Under the pieces are notes generated by a model. The model made no database searches, was not told the origin of the DNA, and saw only the letters and a list, made by a program, of their open reading frames with translations. Made by a program: the position numbers and the translations under genes. Of a DNA stretch of 50,268 bases, positions 33,445-42,849 are shown in pieces; within the stretch, counting starts at the first letter, position 1, and each line of letters begins with the position of its first letter. Origin of the DNA: Saprospiraceae bacterium (lineage in GTDB: Bacteria; Bacteroidota; Bacteroidia; Chitinophagales; Saprospiraceae); assembly GCA_029212405.1 (NCBI GenBank), contig JARGNR010000028.1, forward strand, positions 1 through 50,268. The letters run 5' to 3'.

Positions 33445-35010
33445 ATGAGACTACTTACACTTTTTTTATGCTTTTTTATTTCCCAAATATTTGTCCACGC
33501 CCAATTTGCTCCACTGGGAGCAGAATGGAAATATACCTATCATAATTTCAATAAAGACTACCCCTACAATTGTGATTATAATATATGCGACCAGGATTTT
33601 GGAAATCTAACTGTTATTGACACCACCCAGATTGATGGCTTACAAGTATCCGTATTGAGTCAAGGTGAAGATTATGAACCTATTTATATCCATTCGAGAA
33701 ATGATTCTGTATTCTTTTATGCATTGAATGAATTTCATCTTTTATATGATTTCACTGCCGAAGAAGGAGATACCATTGACATTAGTGTTCCTACTTTTTA
33801 TACTGGTCCTGGTTCCTATAATACAGAATATTTCAATGTTTCTGATTCTGTCATCGATCTCCAAGTTACGGTTTCTGAAACATTCCACTCTCCTATTCTC
33901 ATTAATGGAGAAGAACGGAAAATTTTTGATTACGAAAGTGTTGATCATCAGCTCAACATAATGATTCCTAACATCATTGAAGGCATTGGCAGTGGTCAGG
34001 CATTTCTAGGATCAAATCAAGCGTTTGTTCAAGAAGGTTGTTTTGGATTTTTCATTTGTTATGAAGATGAAAATCAATCCTACACCCCTTACGGATGTTG
34101 TGAATATCCTGAAGATTTTCCAGAACGTGAATTTGCTCCGCTAGGTGCAGAGTGGTGGTTTGAAGGATGGAGTATGGGCACCCCAAATACTTCCGGTTGC
34201 AAAGATTATTGCGAAGGCAATTACAATTTGTTTAAAGTGGAGGATGAAATCAATATTTCTGGAAGAGTTCATGCGGTAGTAAATCGATACCACAGAACAA
34301 AATTGACAGATTGGGAACCAACTGGAGATGTCATCTACCTCTATGACTATGATGGCAACTTTTATGCTCATCAAGGCTTTTTTCAGTTCAATCGAACCTA
34401 TACAACCGAAGTAGCTATAGGAGACACAATCTTCTCTTCTGCTGTAGATTCGTATCCCAAATGGTATGGAATTGACAACTATCCTGTAAGTACACCTACC
34501 GTAGGTGCTCATCAAGTCGTAGAAAACATTGAAACGATCATAATTGATGGGCAGGAACGAAAAAAAATTACATTTAAACCTTTAGATTCCTTTGCGATCG
34601 GAACAGTAATAGAAGGGATCGGACCTTTATTCTACGGCCTTCTGGGTTCGGATATCCCAATTCCAGCTAGTGGGTGCGCACCAGAACTCATTTGTTACAA
34701 AGATAATGAAATCACCTATGTTAAAGATGAAGAATGTGGGTGTGAGTTTCCTCAAATTATAGATTCCGTAGTAGATGTTGATCCATCTGAGATTTCAATT
34801 ATACCTAACCCGGCTCAAGATTTAATATTTATAGATTTACCAGATAATTTGTCATTTCAAACTATAGATATTACAACAATTTCTGGTCAGGGCATTTTAT
34901 CTCAAGATTTCCAAAAAACAATAAAAGTTGGAGATTTACCACATGGATTCTATCTCTTAACCCTACATGGGAATGAAAATCGTTTGGTCAAAAAATTTAT
35001 TAAAAACTGA
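33445..35010 (+). CDS. Secreted protein with two copies of a Cys-containing domain and type IX sorting signal
   Basis: A 521-residue protein with a signal peptide (1-20, ending VHAQ). It has two copies of one domain of about 205 residues. Copy 1 begins FAPLGAEWKYTYHNF (about 21) and ends GFFICYEDENQSYTPYGCCEYP. Copy 2 begins FAPLGAEWWFEGWSM (about 230) and ends ELICYKDNEITYVKDEECGC. Each has an 'IEGIG' strand and a Cys-rich end, so disulphides are likely. A type A sorting domain closes the protein (about 450-521, IIPNPAQDLIFI ... GFYLLTL ... VKKFIKN). The repeated domain is not one I can name. Confidence 0.85.
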   Translation: MRLLTLFLCFFISQIFVHAQFAPLGAEWKYTYHNFNKDYPYNCDYNICDQDFGNLTVIDTTQIDGLQVSVLSQGEDYEPIYIHSRNDSVFFYALNEFHLLYDFTAEEGDTIDISVPTFYTGPGSYNTEYFNVSDSVIDLQVTVSETFHSPILINGEERKIFDYESVDHQLNIMIPNIIEGIGSGQAFLGSNQAFVQEGCFGFFICYEDENQSYTPYGCCEYPEDFPEREFAPLGAEWWFEGWSMGTPNTSGCKDYCEGNYNLFKVEDEINISGRVHAVVNRYHRTKLTDWEPTGDVIYLYDYDGNFYAHQGFFQFNRTYTTEVAIGDTIFSSAVDSYPKWYGIDNYPVSTPTVGAHQVVENIETIIIDGQERKKITFKPLDSFAIGTVIEGIGPLFYGLLGSDIPIPASGCAPELICYKDNEITYVKDEECGCEFPQIIDSVVDVDPSEISIIPNPAQDLIFIDLPDNLSFQTIDITTISGQGILSQDFQKTIKVGDLPHGFYLLTLHGNENRLVKKFIKN

Positions 35011-35140
35011 TTAGACCAGCTTTTTAGATTATTTTCCAAAATGAATTAAACCTTTTTACTAAAGGCGAGTCATAGTTTCGTAAACCCGATTCTTATTGGA
35101 CTTTTGATGTCTGATGCTATACAATGGAAAATAAAACATA

Positions 35141-36787
35141 ATGGACAGAAGATCTGCTCTTGCTACATTTTTAGGTAAAACTCAACATGTAAAAAAACAA
35201 GAAGAAACCCCGCCATTGCTCGTATCTTCACTTACACCTTATTCTGGACCATGGACATTCGCCGAAGTGGCACATTTACTTCGCAGAACTACTTTTGGCC
35301 CCTCTTATACCACAATCAAAGAAGTTGAAGCACTAGGAATGGAAGCAACTGTTGACCAATTATTGTCAGTTCTCCCAATGCCTGACCCTCCAATAAATTT
35401 CAATTTCCAAAATGATCCTACCACCCCCATTGGAGAATCATGGGTAAACAAACCATTAGATAATACAATTCCCAATTTGAATACATCCCGTAATGTGTCT
35501 TTGAGAGCTTGGACAATAGGTTTGATGAATGAACAAGGATTAAATATCAGAGAAAAGCTTGTTCTATTTTGGCACAATCACTTTGTAACGGCTGCCATAA
35601 CAAATTCGACTTTCAATTTTGACTATATGGATATCCTGCGTAGAAATGCACTGGGGAATTTCCGAACAATGACAGAAGAAATCACGGTATGTTCATCCAT
35701 GCTTTTATACCTGAATGGAAATGAAAACACCAGACAAGCTCCCAATGAAAACTACTCAAGAGAATTACTGGAGTTATTTACTATCGGTAAAGGCGAGGCG
35801 GCTGGCCCTGGAGATTACACCAATTATACAGAGGATGATGTAGTTGCCTTAGCCAAAGCATTAACGGGTTGGAGATCTAGAAATATCGATGGGGTTGAAA
35901 ATAGTGCATTTGTACCCAATAGACATGACACCAGCGACAAACAATTGTCTCCACGTTTTAATAATGTGGTCATATCCAATGAGGACGAAGAAGAATATAA
36001 AACTGTCATTGATATTATATTGCAGCAAGAAGAAACCGCCAGATTTATCAGTCGAAGGCTCCATATCTGGTTTGTAGGATCCAATATTGACGATTCGGTT
36101 GAATCCAATGTGATCGAACCCATGGCAGCCCTGATTCGAGACAATAACTATGAAATAAAACCTGCTTTAGAAGCCTTATTTAAAAGTGAGTATTTTTATC
36201 AGGAATCCATAAGAGGGTGCATGGTAAATCATCCCATAGACTTTACGTTTAAATTGATGAATACGTTCAATATCAATTTATCTAATAATGAATTATTGAA
36301 TTACAGAGTATGGTCTGCAATCTTCAGATCTTTGATCAATATGGATATGGAAATAATGGGTCATCCGAGTGTCGCTGGATGGAAAGCTTTTTATCAAGCT
36401 CCTCAATACTATGACATTTGGGCCAATTCAGTCTCTCTACCCATCAGAGAAAGTCTTGTAGATCAATTTCTTTCGGGCTTCAATGTAGGGCAGTTAAGGG
36501 TTAAAATTGATGTGCTCACTGAAACAGAAAAAATTGAAAACGAAAGTGAACCCAATGATTTGATCAATGGATTGGCCACTACAATTTTCCCATTTCCAAT
36601 TTCTCAAGATCAGTTGGTCTTCCTAAAAGAAATATTGATCCCTGGACTTCCTGATTTTGAATGGACGATAGAATATAGTGAATACTTGGCCGACCCTGAT
36701 AATCCCGATAAAAGAGAAGCTGTGGAACGCAAACTCAACTCTTTGTATAGTGCTATGCTCAAGATGCCAGAATTTTACCTCATTTAG
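35141..36787 (+). CDS. DUF1800 protein
   Basis: A 548-residue protein. It opens MDRRSALATFLG, the typical start of Bacteroidota DUF1800 proteins with a twin-arginine-like pair. The DUF1800 core follows: VAHLLRRTTFGPSYTTIKEV, REKLVLFWHNHFVTA, NYSRELLELFTIGKGE, ALAKALTGWRS, RHDTSDKQ, ISRRLHIWFVG and HPSVAGWKAFYQAP. The family is nearly always next to DUF1501, as here (81 bases downstream). Both are thought to be exported and to act together, but the reaction is unknown. Confidence 0.93.
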   Translation: MDRRSALATFLGKTQHVKKQEETPPLLVSSLTPYSGPWTFAEVAHLLRRTTFGPSYTTIKEVEALGMEATVDQLLSVLPMPDPPINFNFQNDPTTPIGESWVNKPLDNTIPNLNTSRNVSLRAWTIGLMNEQGLNIREKLVLFWHNHFVTAAITNSTFNFDYMDILRRNALGNFRTMTEEITVCSSMLLYLNGNENTRQAPNENYSRELLELFTIGKGEAAGPGDYTNYTEDDVVALAKALTGWRSRNIDGVENSAFVPNRHDTSDKQLSPRFNNVVISNEDEEEYKTVIDIILQQEETARFISRRLHIWFVGSNIDDSVESNVIEPMAALIRDNNYEIKPALEALFKSEYFYQESIRGCMVNHPIDFTFKLMNTFNINLSNNELLNYRVWSAIFRSLINMDMEIMGHPSVAGWKAFYQAPQYYDIWANSVSLPIRESLVDQFLSGFNVGQLRVKIDVLTETEKIENESEPNDLINGLATTIFPFPISQDQLVFLKEILIPGLPDFEWTIEYSEYLADPDNPDKREAVERKLNSLYSAMLKMPEFYLI

Positions 36788-36868
36788 TCAAACACATTAC
36801 TCCAATTTACATCAAACATTAAAATCTGGATGTTTCATTCATCCTTAATATAGAAAAAACGTATCCAA

Positions 36869-38425
36869 ATGAAAAGAAGGTCATTTTTAAAAACAAGTGC
36901 ACTATTAAGTACACCCCTTGTATTAGGAGGAGTTCCAGTCGCTCCCATACACGAAAATGTATTTTCAGGATTTCTAAACCAAGATACAGATCGTGTATTG
37001 GTTTTAATTCAGTTAAATGGGGGAAATGATGGCTTAAATTGTGTCATTCCGCGTGATCAATATAGCAATTTGACAGTGGTAAGGCCACAAGTAATTATCC
37101 CTGAAAATGATATATTAGATGTTACGGATACAGTAGGCTTTCATCCAAGTATGTCCGCATTGCAGAACATGTACTCAGAAGGCAAAATGAATATTATTCA
37201 AGGAGTTGGATATCCCAATCAAAATCGATCTCACTTCAGATCTACCGACATTTGGCATACTGCATCGGATGCCGATACATTTCTGAACACAGGATGGTTG
37301 GGTCGATATTTGGATCACTTCCATGAAGGTTTCCCTGCTAATTTTCCAAACGAAGAATGTCCAGATCCATTTGCACTGACCATTGGTTCTTCCGTTTCTG
37401 AAACTTGTCAAGGTACGGCCGGAAATTTTAGTCTTGCACTTGTAGACCCAGACAATCTTAGTCAATTGTCAAGTCCCATAAACAATGACTTAAGTGTAGG
37501 ATGTTATGCTGACAAATTGGATTTTCTTGCCAAGACCATCGAACAGACCAACGCCTATGGAGAGGTTATACAAGAAGCAAATGATATGGGTATGAATGCG
37601 TCTACCTTGTACAATGAAAATGATGGATTAGCCAATAAACTGAAGTTAGTAGCTAAACTTATCAAAGGAGGATTGAGAACTAAAATCTATGTAGTAAGCT
37701 TGGGTGGATTTGATACACATGCTGATCAAGTCGTAGATGGAGAAACAACAACGGGAGTGCATGCTGCCCTTTTGCAAGAATTATCTGATGCTATATATGC
37801 ATTCCAAGATGATCTAAAAGCTATGGATCTGGAAGAACGAGTTGTCGGTATGACCTATTCGGAATTTGGAAGGAGGATTAGATCCAATTTTAGCAATGGA
37901 ACAGATCACGGTACAGCAGCACCTTTAATCGTTTTTGGAAACTGTGTAATGCCTGGAATAATTGGAGACAACCCAGAAATTTCTGTAGATGTGGACAACC
38001 AAGAAGGCGTACCCATGCAGTATGATTTCAGATCCGTGTATGGTTCAATATTATCCGATTGGTTTGATGTAGATGAAGCCATTGTCAATGAAATCTTGTT
38101 GGGTGATTTTCAAAAAATAAATTTACTACAAAATTGCTCCAGTCCTGTTTCGACAGAAGATCAATCTTTGCAAAACATTGAACTAAATATATATCCCAAT
38201 CCTGCATCTAATAGAATCAACATTGAGTTTGAATCCAAGGGAGAGGACATAAAAATTAGCCTCTTTGATGCCTTGGGTCAGGAAATTCAAGTATTGACCA
38301 ATCGACGGTTTTCTTCTGGATTGCATTCCATGATTTTTGAATCACATGAGCTGTCCGCAGGTGTATATTTTATTCGCATTCAAACAAAAATAGGGCAGAA
38401 GACAAAAAGGATAGTAAAAGCTTAG
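36869..38425 (+). CDS. DUF1501 (sulfatase-like fold) protein with Tat-like signal and type IX sorting domain
   Basis: A 518-residue protein. The N-terminus MKRRSFLKTSALLSTPLVLG is a twin-arginine signal (RRSFLK). The DUF1501 core, related to alkaline-phosphatase/sulfatase folds, has VLIQLNGGNDGLNCVIP, VGFHPSM, IQGVGYPNQNRSHFRSTDIW, SLGGFDTHADQ, TYSEFGRRIRSN and DHGTAAPLIVFG. The end is a type A sorting domain (from about 445, LNIYPNPASNRINIEF ... GVYFIRIQ ... KRIVKA), so it should pass the inner membrane folded and leave through the type IX system. Partner of the DUF1800 gene just upstream. Confidence 0.93.
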   Translation: MKRRSFLKTSALLSTPLVLGGVPVAPIHENVFSGFLNQDTDRVLVLIQLNGGNDGLNCVIPRDQYSNLTVVRPQVIIPENDILDVTDTVGFHPSMSALQNMYSEGKMNIIQGVGYPNQNRSHFRSTDIWHTASDADTFLNTGWLGRYLDHFHEGFPANFPNEECPDPFALTIGSSVSETCQGTAGNFSLALVDPDNLSQLSSPINNDLSVGCYADKLDFLAKTIEQTNAYGEVIQEANDMGMNASTLYNENDGLANKLKLVAKLIKGGLRTKIYVVSLGGFDTHADQVVDGETTTGVHAALLQELSDAIYAFQDDLKAMDLEERVVGMTYSEFGRRIRSNFSNGTDHGTAAPLIVFGNCVMPGIIGDNPEISVDVDNQEGVPMQYDFRSVYGSILSDWFDVDEAIVNEILLGDFQKINLLQNCSSPVSTEDQSLQNIELNIYPNPASNRINIEFESKGEDIKISLFDALGQEIQVLTNRRFSSGLHSMIFESHELSAGVYFIRIQTKIGQKTKRIVKA

Positions 38426-38553
38426 TATGTAGAACAAACAGTAAACACACTGAATTTCAGAAAATTAGTCAAATACCAATTAGACTGAATATTTGTTCGA
38501 ATATATCCATCACGCAAAACATAGATGAGGTGGGTGTATAAATAGAAGATAGT

Positions 38554-40122
38554 TTATACCCCTTTCCCATGTTCCCATTTCTGGCTCACCTCAAAGGCCC
38601 ATTCTAAAAATTCTTGCATATCTTCTATGAGTCTTTGCGATGAAATGGCTTTTGCTTGAGAACGTATCTTTGTATAATGTTTGCTTCTGTAATCTGTCAA
38701 CTCCAATAGCTCTTTCTGCAATTCTTTACGTTCTGTTTTGTTCTTTGTTTTGTTGATTTTATTTCTCAATTCAGCCAATTGGTTTTTATACTCTTCTTCT
38801 TTCATATCATACAGCATCCGATCATCCAAAATAGATAACGGGGCAATACTGATTCCATGAGTTTCTGAAATATTTAGAAGTGCAATTAATTCAGATTTTG
38901 AAATTGTGAATTCATTACCTAACTCATTAATTTCTTTATAATACTTAGACCATTTTTTATAGTTATAATTGGTCAATATTTTCTCCAGTAACAGATCGTA
39001 TTCCCGCTTTGAATTGGTGACAGGAGATTTATTGGCCTGCAATAGTTGTATTAGAGCTTCACTATGCTCCCACCATTTTTTGGTGTTAGAGGTCGTACTT
39101 ATTTCGACAATTTCACGCTCCAGTTCTTTGGATAGCGAATTGTATGTACTGGGATAACTGAGGTACTTAATTCTTTCTACAAATCCGAAGAAACGCAAAG
39201 GCTCTTTTATTTTTTCCGCTGCTGAAAAAATCCATTCATCTAGATATGTTTTTGTTGTTTTAGCATTCAATGAATTGAGATAAATCTCTTTTTTAAAACC
39301 TAAAAACACCAATTCAAGATATTCTTTTTTGTCCTGAAAAGTTTGAAAATCAGACATTCCAGCCTTAATTTCTTGGCCCATCTCATAGAGCATCTCTATA
39401 TCATCATACGCTTCTCTAAAAAAACTCCACTTCCTTCTCGTAGAATTAAAATAACTAAAATATCTAGTCCTATTCGTCCTTTCATTTAAAAAAGAATTTA
39501 TTATTTCTTCTTTTTGTTCAGAGGTATATTTAGTTGTATCAATAAAAAGACTAAACTTTTCATCAACTGTTTCTGGGCTTACGGCCAGTTCAAGTTGTGG
39601 TTCTTCCCCAAAAATGTCCAGTAAAAACTTTTCTTCATCATCTAAATACAATTCCACTCCATCCTCAACCTGACTCAAAAATTCTTGTTCCGCTTGCTTC
39701 TGAGATTTATATTTTACTAGATTTTCATCAATTAACCCCTCACCAAAAAGATTATAGTCCAATAAAACATACCCAATCTTAAAGTTAGGATCATACGCAG
39801 TAATAGGAAATTTCATTCCATCAATCTCCAAGGTAAAATCTTCTCGCATCTTTAATCCTTCGCATTCAAATATTGGAAGCAATGCATTTCTAATATCGTA
39901 CTTATTCAATTTGGTTCTACCTATTTCCTCATTTTTTACATCCGCATCAAATAATCGGGAAGCATCCAGGTCAAATGAATGAGGAACATCAATAGGTTCT
40001 ATGGTTTTAGTTATAGTGTACGCATCCGAATCTATACCACTAAACGAATAGATAAACCCCGTAACCAAGACTCCTATGACAATCAATTTTAAAATAAAAG
40101 AGCGAGATAATTGAATCTTCAT
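38554..40122 (-). CDS. Large membrane-anchored protein of unknown function
   Basis: A 522-residue protein with one N-terminal membrane segment (about 8-28, FILKLIVIGVLVTGFIYSF). A mixed region to about residue 200 contains many acidic residues. A long helical, coiled-coil-rich C-terminal region follows (about 300-515), with a charged stretch ELRNKINKTKNKTERKELQK near 450-470. No catalytic motif or family is recognised. Topology suggests that the bulk is in the periplasm. Upstream a 6-5-6 inverted repeat (40178-40194) may be an operator. It converges with the DUF1501 gene. Confidence 0.7.
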   Translation of the reverse strand: MKIQLSRSFILKLIVIGVLVTGFIYSFSGIDSDAYTITKTIEPIDVPHSFDLDASRLFDADVKNEEIGRTKLNKYDIRNALLPIFECEGLKMREDFTLEIDGMKFPITAYDPNFKIGYVLLDYNLFGEGLIDENLVKYKSQKQAEQEFLSQVEDGVELYLDDEEKFLLDIFGEEPQLELAVSPETVDEKFSLFIDTTKYTSEQKEEIINSFLNERTNRTRYFSYFNSTRRKWSFFREAYDDIEMLYEMGQEIKAGMSDFQTFQDKKEYLELVFLGFKKEIYLNSLNAKTTKTYLDEWIFSAAEKIKEPLRFFGFVERIKYLSYPSTYNSLSKELEREIVEISTTSNTKKWWEHSEALIQLLQANKSPVTNSKREYDLLLEKILTNYNYKKWSKYYKEINELGNEFTISKSELIALLNISETHGISIAPLSILDDRMLYDMKEEEYKNQLAELRNKINKTKNKTERKELQKELLELTDYRSKHYTKIRSQAKAISSQRLIEDMQEFLEWAFEVSQKWEHGKGV

Positions 40123-40177
40123 AATTGGCGTTTTCGTGTGTTCGTTTATAGATAGATGCGTTTCATGGTCTCAAAAG

Positions 40178-40194
40178 ATGTATGGAATATACAT
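40178..40194. promoter_or_regulatory. Inverted repeat upstream of the orphan membrane protein
   Basis: ATGTAT-GGAAT-ATACAT, perfect 6-base arms with a 5-base spacer, 56 bases upstream of the - strand start at 40122. Candidate operator or promoter part. The nearby A/T-rich sequence lowers its significance. Confidence 0.3.
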
Positions 40195-40302
40195 TGATTT
40201 TATATTTATTTTATAAACACTCCCCTCCATTAACTGATCATTTACGATTTATAGTACAGATTTTATAGTATAAACAATCAAATTACACATAAACCGTAAC
40301 AC

Positions 40303-41307
40303 TTACTTCTTCAATATAGCATCCTCCAACACCGCAACTTTATGGCTTAACCCTTGTATGAAATTCTTTCTTGACAATGCACCAGAATGACTAATTAACT
40401 CGGACTGTGAAATAATTTTTTCCTTCCATTTTTCTGTATAAGTACACACGTCGTGATCCTGAGTTCTGATGTAATTAGGATGTAAAAACTGACTATAAAT
40501 CATTCTGAAATTTGGAGAATTGATAAGCATGATGTTAGAACTTGTATGTGTAAAATTAAGATACACTTTCAAGGGAGAGTGATTTTCTCGTTTCCCAAAT
40601 AATCGTTTGTGCCCACTTTCAGTCATCGTTTCTAAATGGGTAATAAGTTTATGAAAATCCTTAAAAAGTAGAATTAAGTCTTTCTTATTTTCAAAAATGC
40701 CCAATTGATAATAATACTTTATTTGATTTAGTAAACCATTGAAAAAATCGACATGCCATATTTCTGTACTTTCATAACTAACAAAATGATCATTTATTGG
40801 CTGTAGCAAAGAGTTTAAAGCATGATTACTTTCAAACTCAGAAATACTAAACTGTTTTCGAGTAGGAATATTCCATGATGACCGATTCCACGCGTATAAT
40901 TTAAAATAAAACAGATGTCGGAAGGGAATAAGATGGAAATAGGATAGCTCACTCTGATAAGAAAATACTTGATAGCTCTCTCTAAAATCATTCAACTGCA
41001 ATGAGTGATTCAATATGTTAGATGCCCACTGCTCATAGGTTACAGGAGGTAAAATCAGATCATCGCAATAAAATAAAAATGGATGCTTTACTCCCTTATA
41101 CTTTCCTTCCGCAATGCTTATATCTAAGTTCAGTTTTTTACAAATCGAATGCGCTTCCTTTAACGTAAGTTGCGTAATTCCACTGATCTTTTTATACGCC
41201 CCACTTTCACTAATCTCCAATAAATTAGCGATTTGAGACTTAAACGTTCGATCATTTTTACTATTTAATATCAGCTTGATCTCCTCAAAAAATTGACTCT
41301 GTTGCAT
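40303..41307 (-). CDS. HTH-type regulator of unknown family
   Basis: A 334-residue cytosolic protein. Residues about 5-60 form a helix-turn-helix of the XRE/BetR-like type: FKSQIANLLEISESGAYKKI, then LTLKEAHSICKKLNLDI. The remaining 270 residues are an unrecognised, aromatic-rich helical region that may sense a ligand or dimerise. It is divergent from a PQQ-propeller lipoprotein gene. Two palindromes with identical arms (TTCCT-N5-AGGAA) lie between them, the first only 2 bases before this gene's ATG. That is the usual layout of a self-regulating repressor controlling its neighbour. Confidence 0.75.
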   Translation of the reverse strand: MQQSQFFEEIKLILNSKNDRTFKSQIANLLEISESGAYKKISGITQLTLKEAHSICKKLNLDISIAEGKYKGVKHPFLFYCDDLILPPVTYEQWASNILNHSLQLNDFRESYQVFSYQSELSYFHLIPFRHLFYFKLYAWNRSSWNIPTRKQFSISEFESNHALNSLLQPINDHFVSYESTEIWHVDFFNGLLNQIKYYYQLGIFENKKDLILLFKDFHKLITHLETMTESGHKRLFGKRENHSPLKVYLNFTHTSSNIMLINSPNFRMIYSQFLHPNYIRTQDHDVCTYTEKWKEKIISQSELISHSGALSRKNFIQGLSHKVAVLEDAILKK

Positions 41308-41309
41308 TA

Positions 41310-41324
41310 TTCCTTATTTAGGAA
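41310..41324. promoter_or_regulatory. Operator-like palindrome 1 (TTCCT-N5-AGGAA)
   Basis: TTCCTTATTTAGGAA, extended by one A/T pair on each side to TATTCC..GGAATA-like arms. It sits 2 bases upstream of the regulator's start codon, so a protein bound here would block its transcription or translation start region. Confidence 0.6.
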
Positions 41325-41341
41325 TACAATAAACACAAATT

Positions 41342-41356
41342 TTCCTGAATCAGGAA
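41342..41356. promoter_or_regulatory. Operator-like palindrome 2 (TTCCT-N5-AGGAA)
   Basis: TTCCTGAATCAGGAA, part of a longer perfect palindrome AATTTTCCTGAATCAGGAAAATT with only the central base unpaired (split as AATTTTCCTGA / TCAGGAAAATT). Its centre is 32 bases, about three helical turns, from that of palindrome 1. It lies just upstream of TATAATTTG (41367-41375), a near match to the -7 element, so it could overlap the promoter of the PQQ gene. Confidence 0.65.
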
Positions 41357-41451
41357 AATTCATTTATATAATTTGCCTTCATATTACAATTAAACAATAC
41401 ACAAATGTCTATGACAGGGCTGGAATATTAAAAATAAAACAACCATTAAAA

Positions 41452-42726
41452 ATGATCAACAACTTACTATTTTCTCATCAAAACATCAGAGTATCATTTA
41501 CTTACCTCATTTTTGTTGTACTAGTTTCCCAACTGTTCTCGTGTCAAAAAAAGGAAGAAAATTTACTCGGTACTCCTTTAGAATTAGAAGAATCATTATT
41601 CAATTTGGAATGGGCAACAAGAATGGATTCCGAAAAAGAAATAGTAAACCTTGCTCACGGTGTATCCTACGAGAATTGGTACATTCGATCGGGAGACAAA
41701 GACGATCCTTCCAAAATAATGGCCTTCCACAAAGACACAGGACTAAAAGAATGGGAAATAGTGTTTGACGAGCTAGATGGATATAATATCAATAGCATGC
41801 ATCTACATGAACACATTTTAGTCTCAACGAATGCCTACTATGTATTTGCCTTTGATTTGGAATCAAAACAAATAGTTTGGAAAGAAAATCTAAAAGCTAA
41901 AGGAATGCTTTTAGGTAAAGGTACTATTGCCGCGAATGAGAAATTTTACCTTAATGCTACATTCAATTTTGATCCCCTGGGAGGGGGTGTGGCACATCTA
42001 TACGAATTTGATATATACACAGGAATACATCGTACGGTATATTCCAAAGCGCCTGACTCATTACGTACAGGGACTATGACAATTTCACTTCCCGTGTATT
42101 GGAAAAATGAAATCATTCTATTCAATGCATTCCCCAATAGTGAACGCCCTCCTGAAGAGGTTCAACAATACATAATGGCTTATGATATGACTGCCCAAAA
42201 AATCATTTGGAAAACACAAGTTGTCCACCAATATGGTTCCAATAAATTAATCACGCCCATCATTCACAAAAACAGTATCATTACAGGCGGAGGTTCGGAC
42301 ATATATGGATTTGATCTCAACACTGGAACCCATCTCTGGACGTTCAAAATGGACTACCCATGGAGCATCTGGAACGATACCAATCACTTGATCCATGAAG
42401 GAAGGTTATACCTCAACAATGGTCAGCACGATGTCACTTGTATTCATCCTGAAACTGGAAAACTCATCTGGAATAATCCACATGGAGGTGCAAATTGCAC
42501 ACAAAACATGACCTATTATGAGAAAGAAAATCTTCTAGTCTTTGCATCCTGGGGCTATGGTTCAGTTATGATATTGGATGCCCTTACGGGTAAAACAATT
42601 CATCGAGAACACCGATTCGATAATTCTCAATATTTTAATGACATTCTATACGATGAAGATAGAGATATGTTTTTCACCAGCACATATAAACATGCCATTG
42701 GATTTAAAATCAATACCATTCGATGA
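41452..42726 (+). CDS. PQQ-binding-like beta-propeller lipoprotein
   Basis: A 424-residue protein from the ATG at 41452, which begins a lipoprotein signal ending LFSC (C31). The frame is open upstream across the operator region, but that part has no export signal. The propeller blades show the PQQ/BamB-type pattern of 'A.D..tG...W': AFHKDTGLKEWEIVF, AFDLESKQIVWKENL, AYDMTAQKIIWKTQV, GFDLNTGTHLWTFKM and CIHPETGKLIWNN. Proteins of this kind serve as scaffolds or as quinoprotein-like domains in the periplasm. No catalytic Asp/Glu set of a quinoprotein dehydrogenase is evident. Divergent from, and probably controlled by, the HTH regulator. Confidence 0.82.
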   Translation: MINNLLFSHQNIRVSFTYLIFVVLVSQLFSCQKKEENLLGTPLELEESLFNLEWATRMDSEKEIVNLAHGVSYENWYIRSGDKDDPSKIMAFHKDTGLKEWEIVFDELDGYNINSMHLHEHILVSTNAYYVFAFDLESKQIVWKENLKAKGMLLGKGTIAANEKFYLNATFNFDPLGGGVAHLYEFDIYTGIHRTVYSKAPDSLRTGTMTISLPVYWKNEIILFNAFPNSERPPEEVQQYIMAYDMTAQKIIWKTQVVHQYGSNKLITPIIHKNSIITGGGSDIYGFDLNTGTHLWTFKMDYPWSIWNDTNHLIHEGRLYLNNGQHDVTCIHPETGKLIWNNPHGGANCTQNMTYYEKENLLVFASWGYGSVMILDALTGKTIHREHRFDNSQYFNDILYDEDRDMFFTSTYKHAIGFKINTIR

Positions 42727-42807
42727 AGTATGCATATCAAACCAACTTCTTTTTATTAAGACAATTCTCATATAAAGCTACTCCCAGCTGAAACGAACAA
42801 AACCAAA

Positions 42808-42842
42808 GAGGCAGATTTGGATTCAATACCAGAATCTGCCTC
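42808..42842. terminator. Bidirectional hairpin terminator between convergent genes
   Basis: GAGGCAGATT (42808-42817) pairs with AATCTGCCTC (42833-42842). Three more inner pairs form if one base is bulged. It lies between the PQQ-propeller gene and the DUF3570 gene, with A-rich and T-rich flanks. Confidence 0.75.
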
Positions 42843-42849
42843 AACACTT

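Noticed and set aside
34491-34506. Palindrome CACCTAC-C-GTAGGTG
   Set aside because: It is inside a coding region, explained by codons for T-P-T-V-G, and distant from any promoter.
34141-34515. Long open frame on the - strand inside the duplicated-domain secreted protein
   Set aside because: It lies opposite a convincing signal-peptide-to-sorting-domain gene and its translation resembles no protein.
40248-40270. Direct repeat TTTATAGTA with 14-base period
   Set aside because: A/T-rich words of this kind arise by chance here, and it lies behind the regulator gene without a promoter context.
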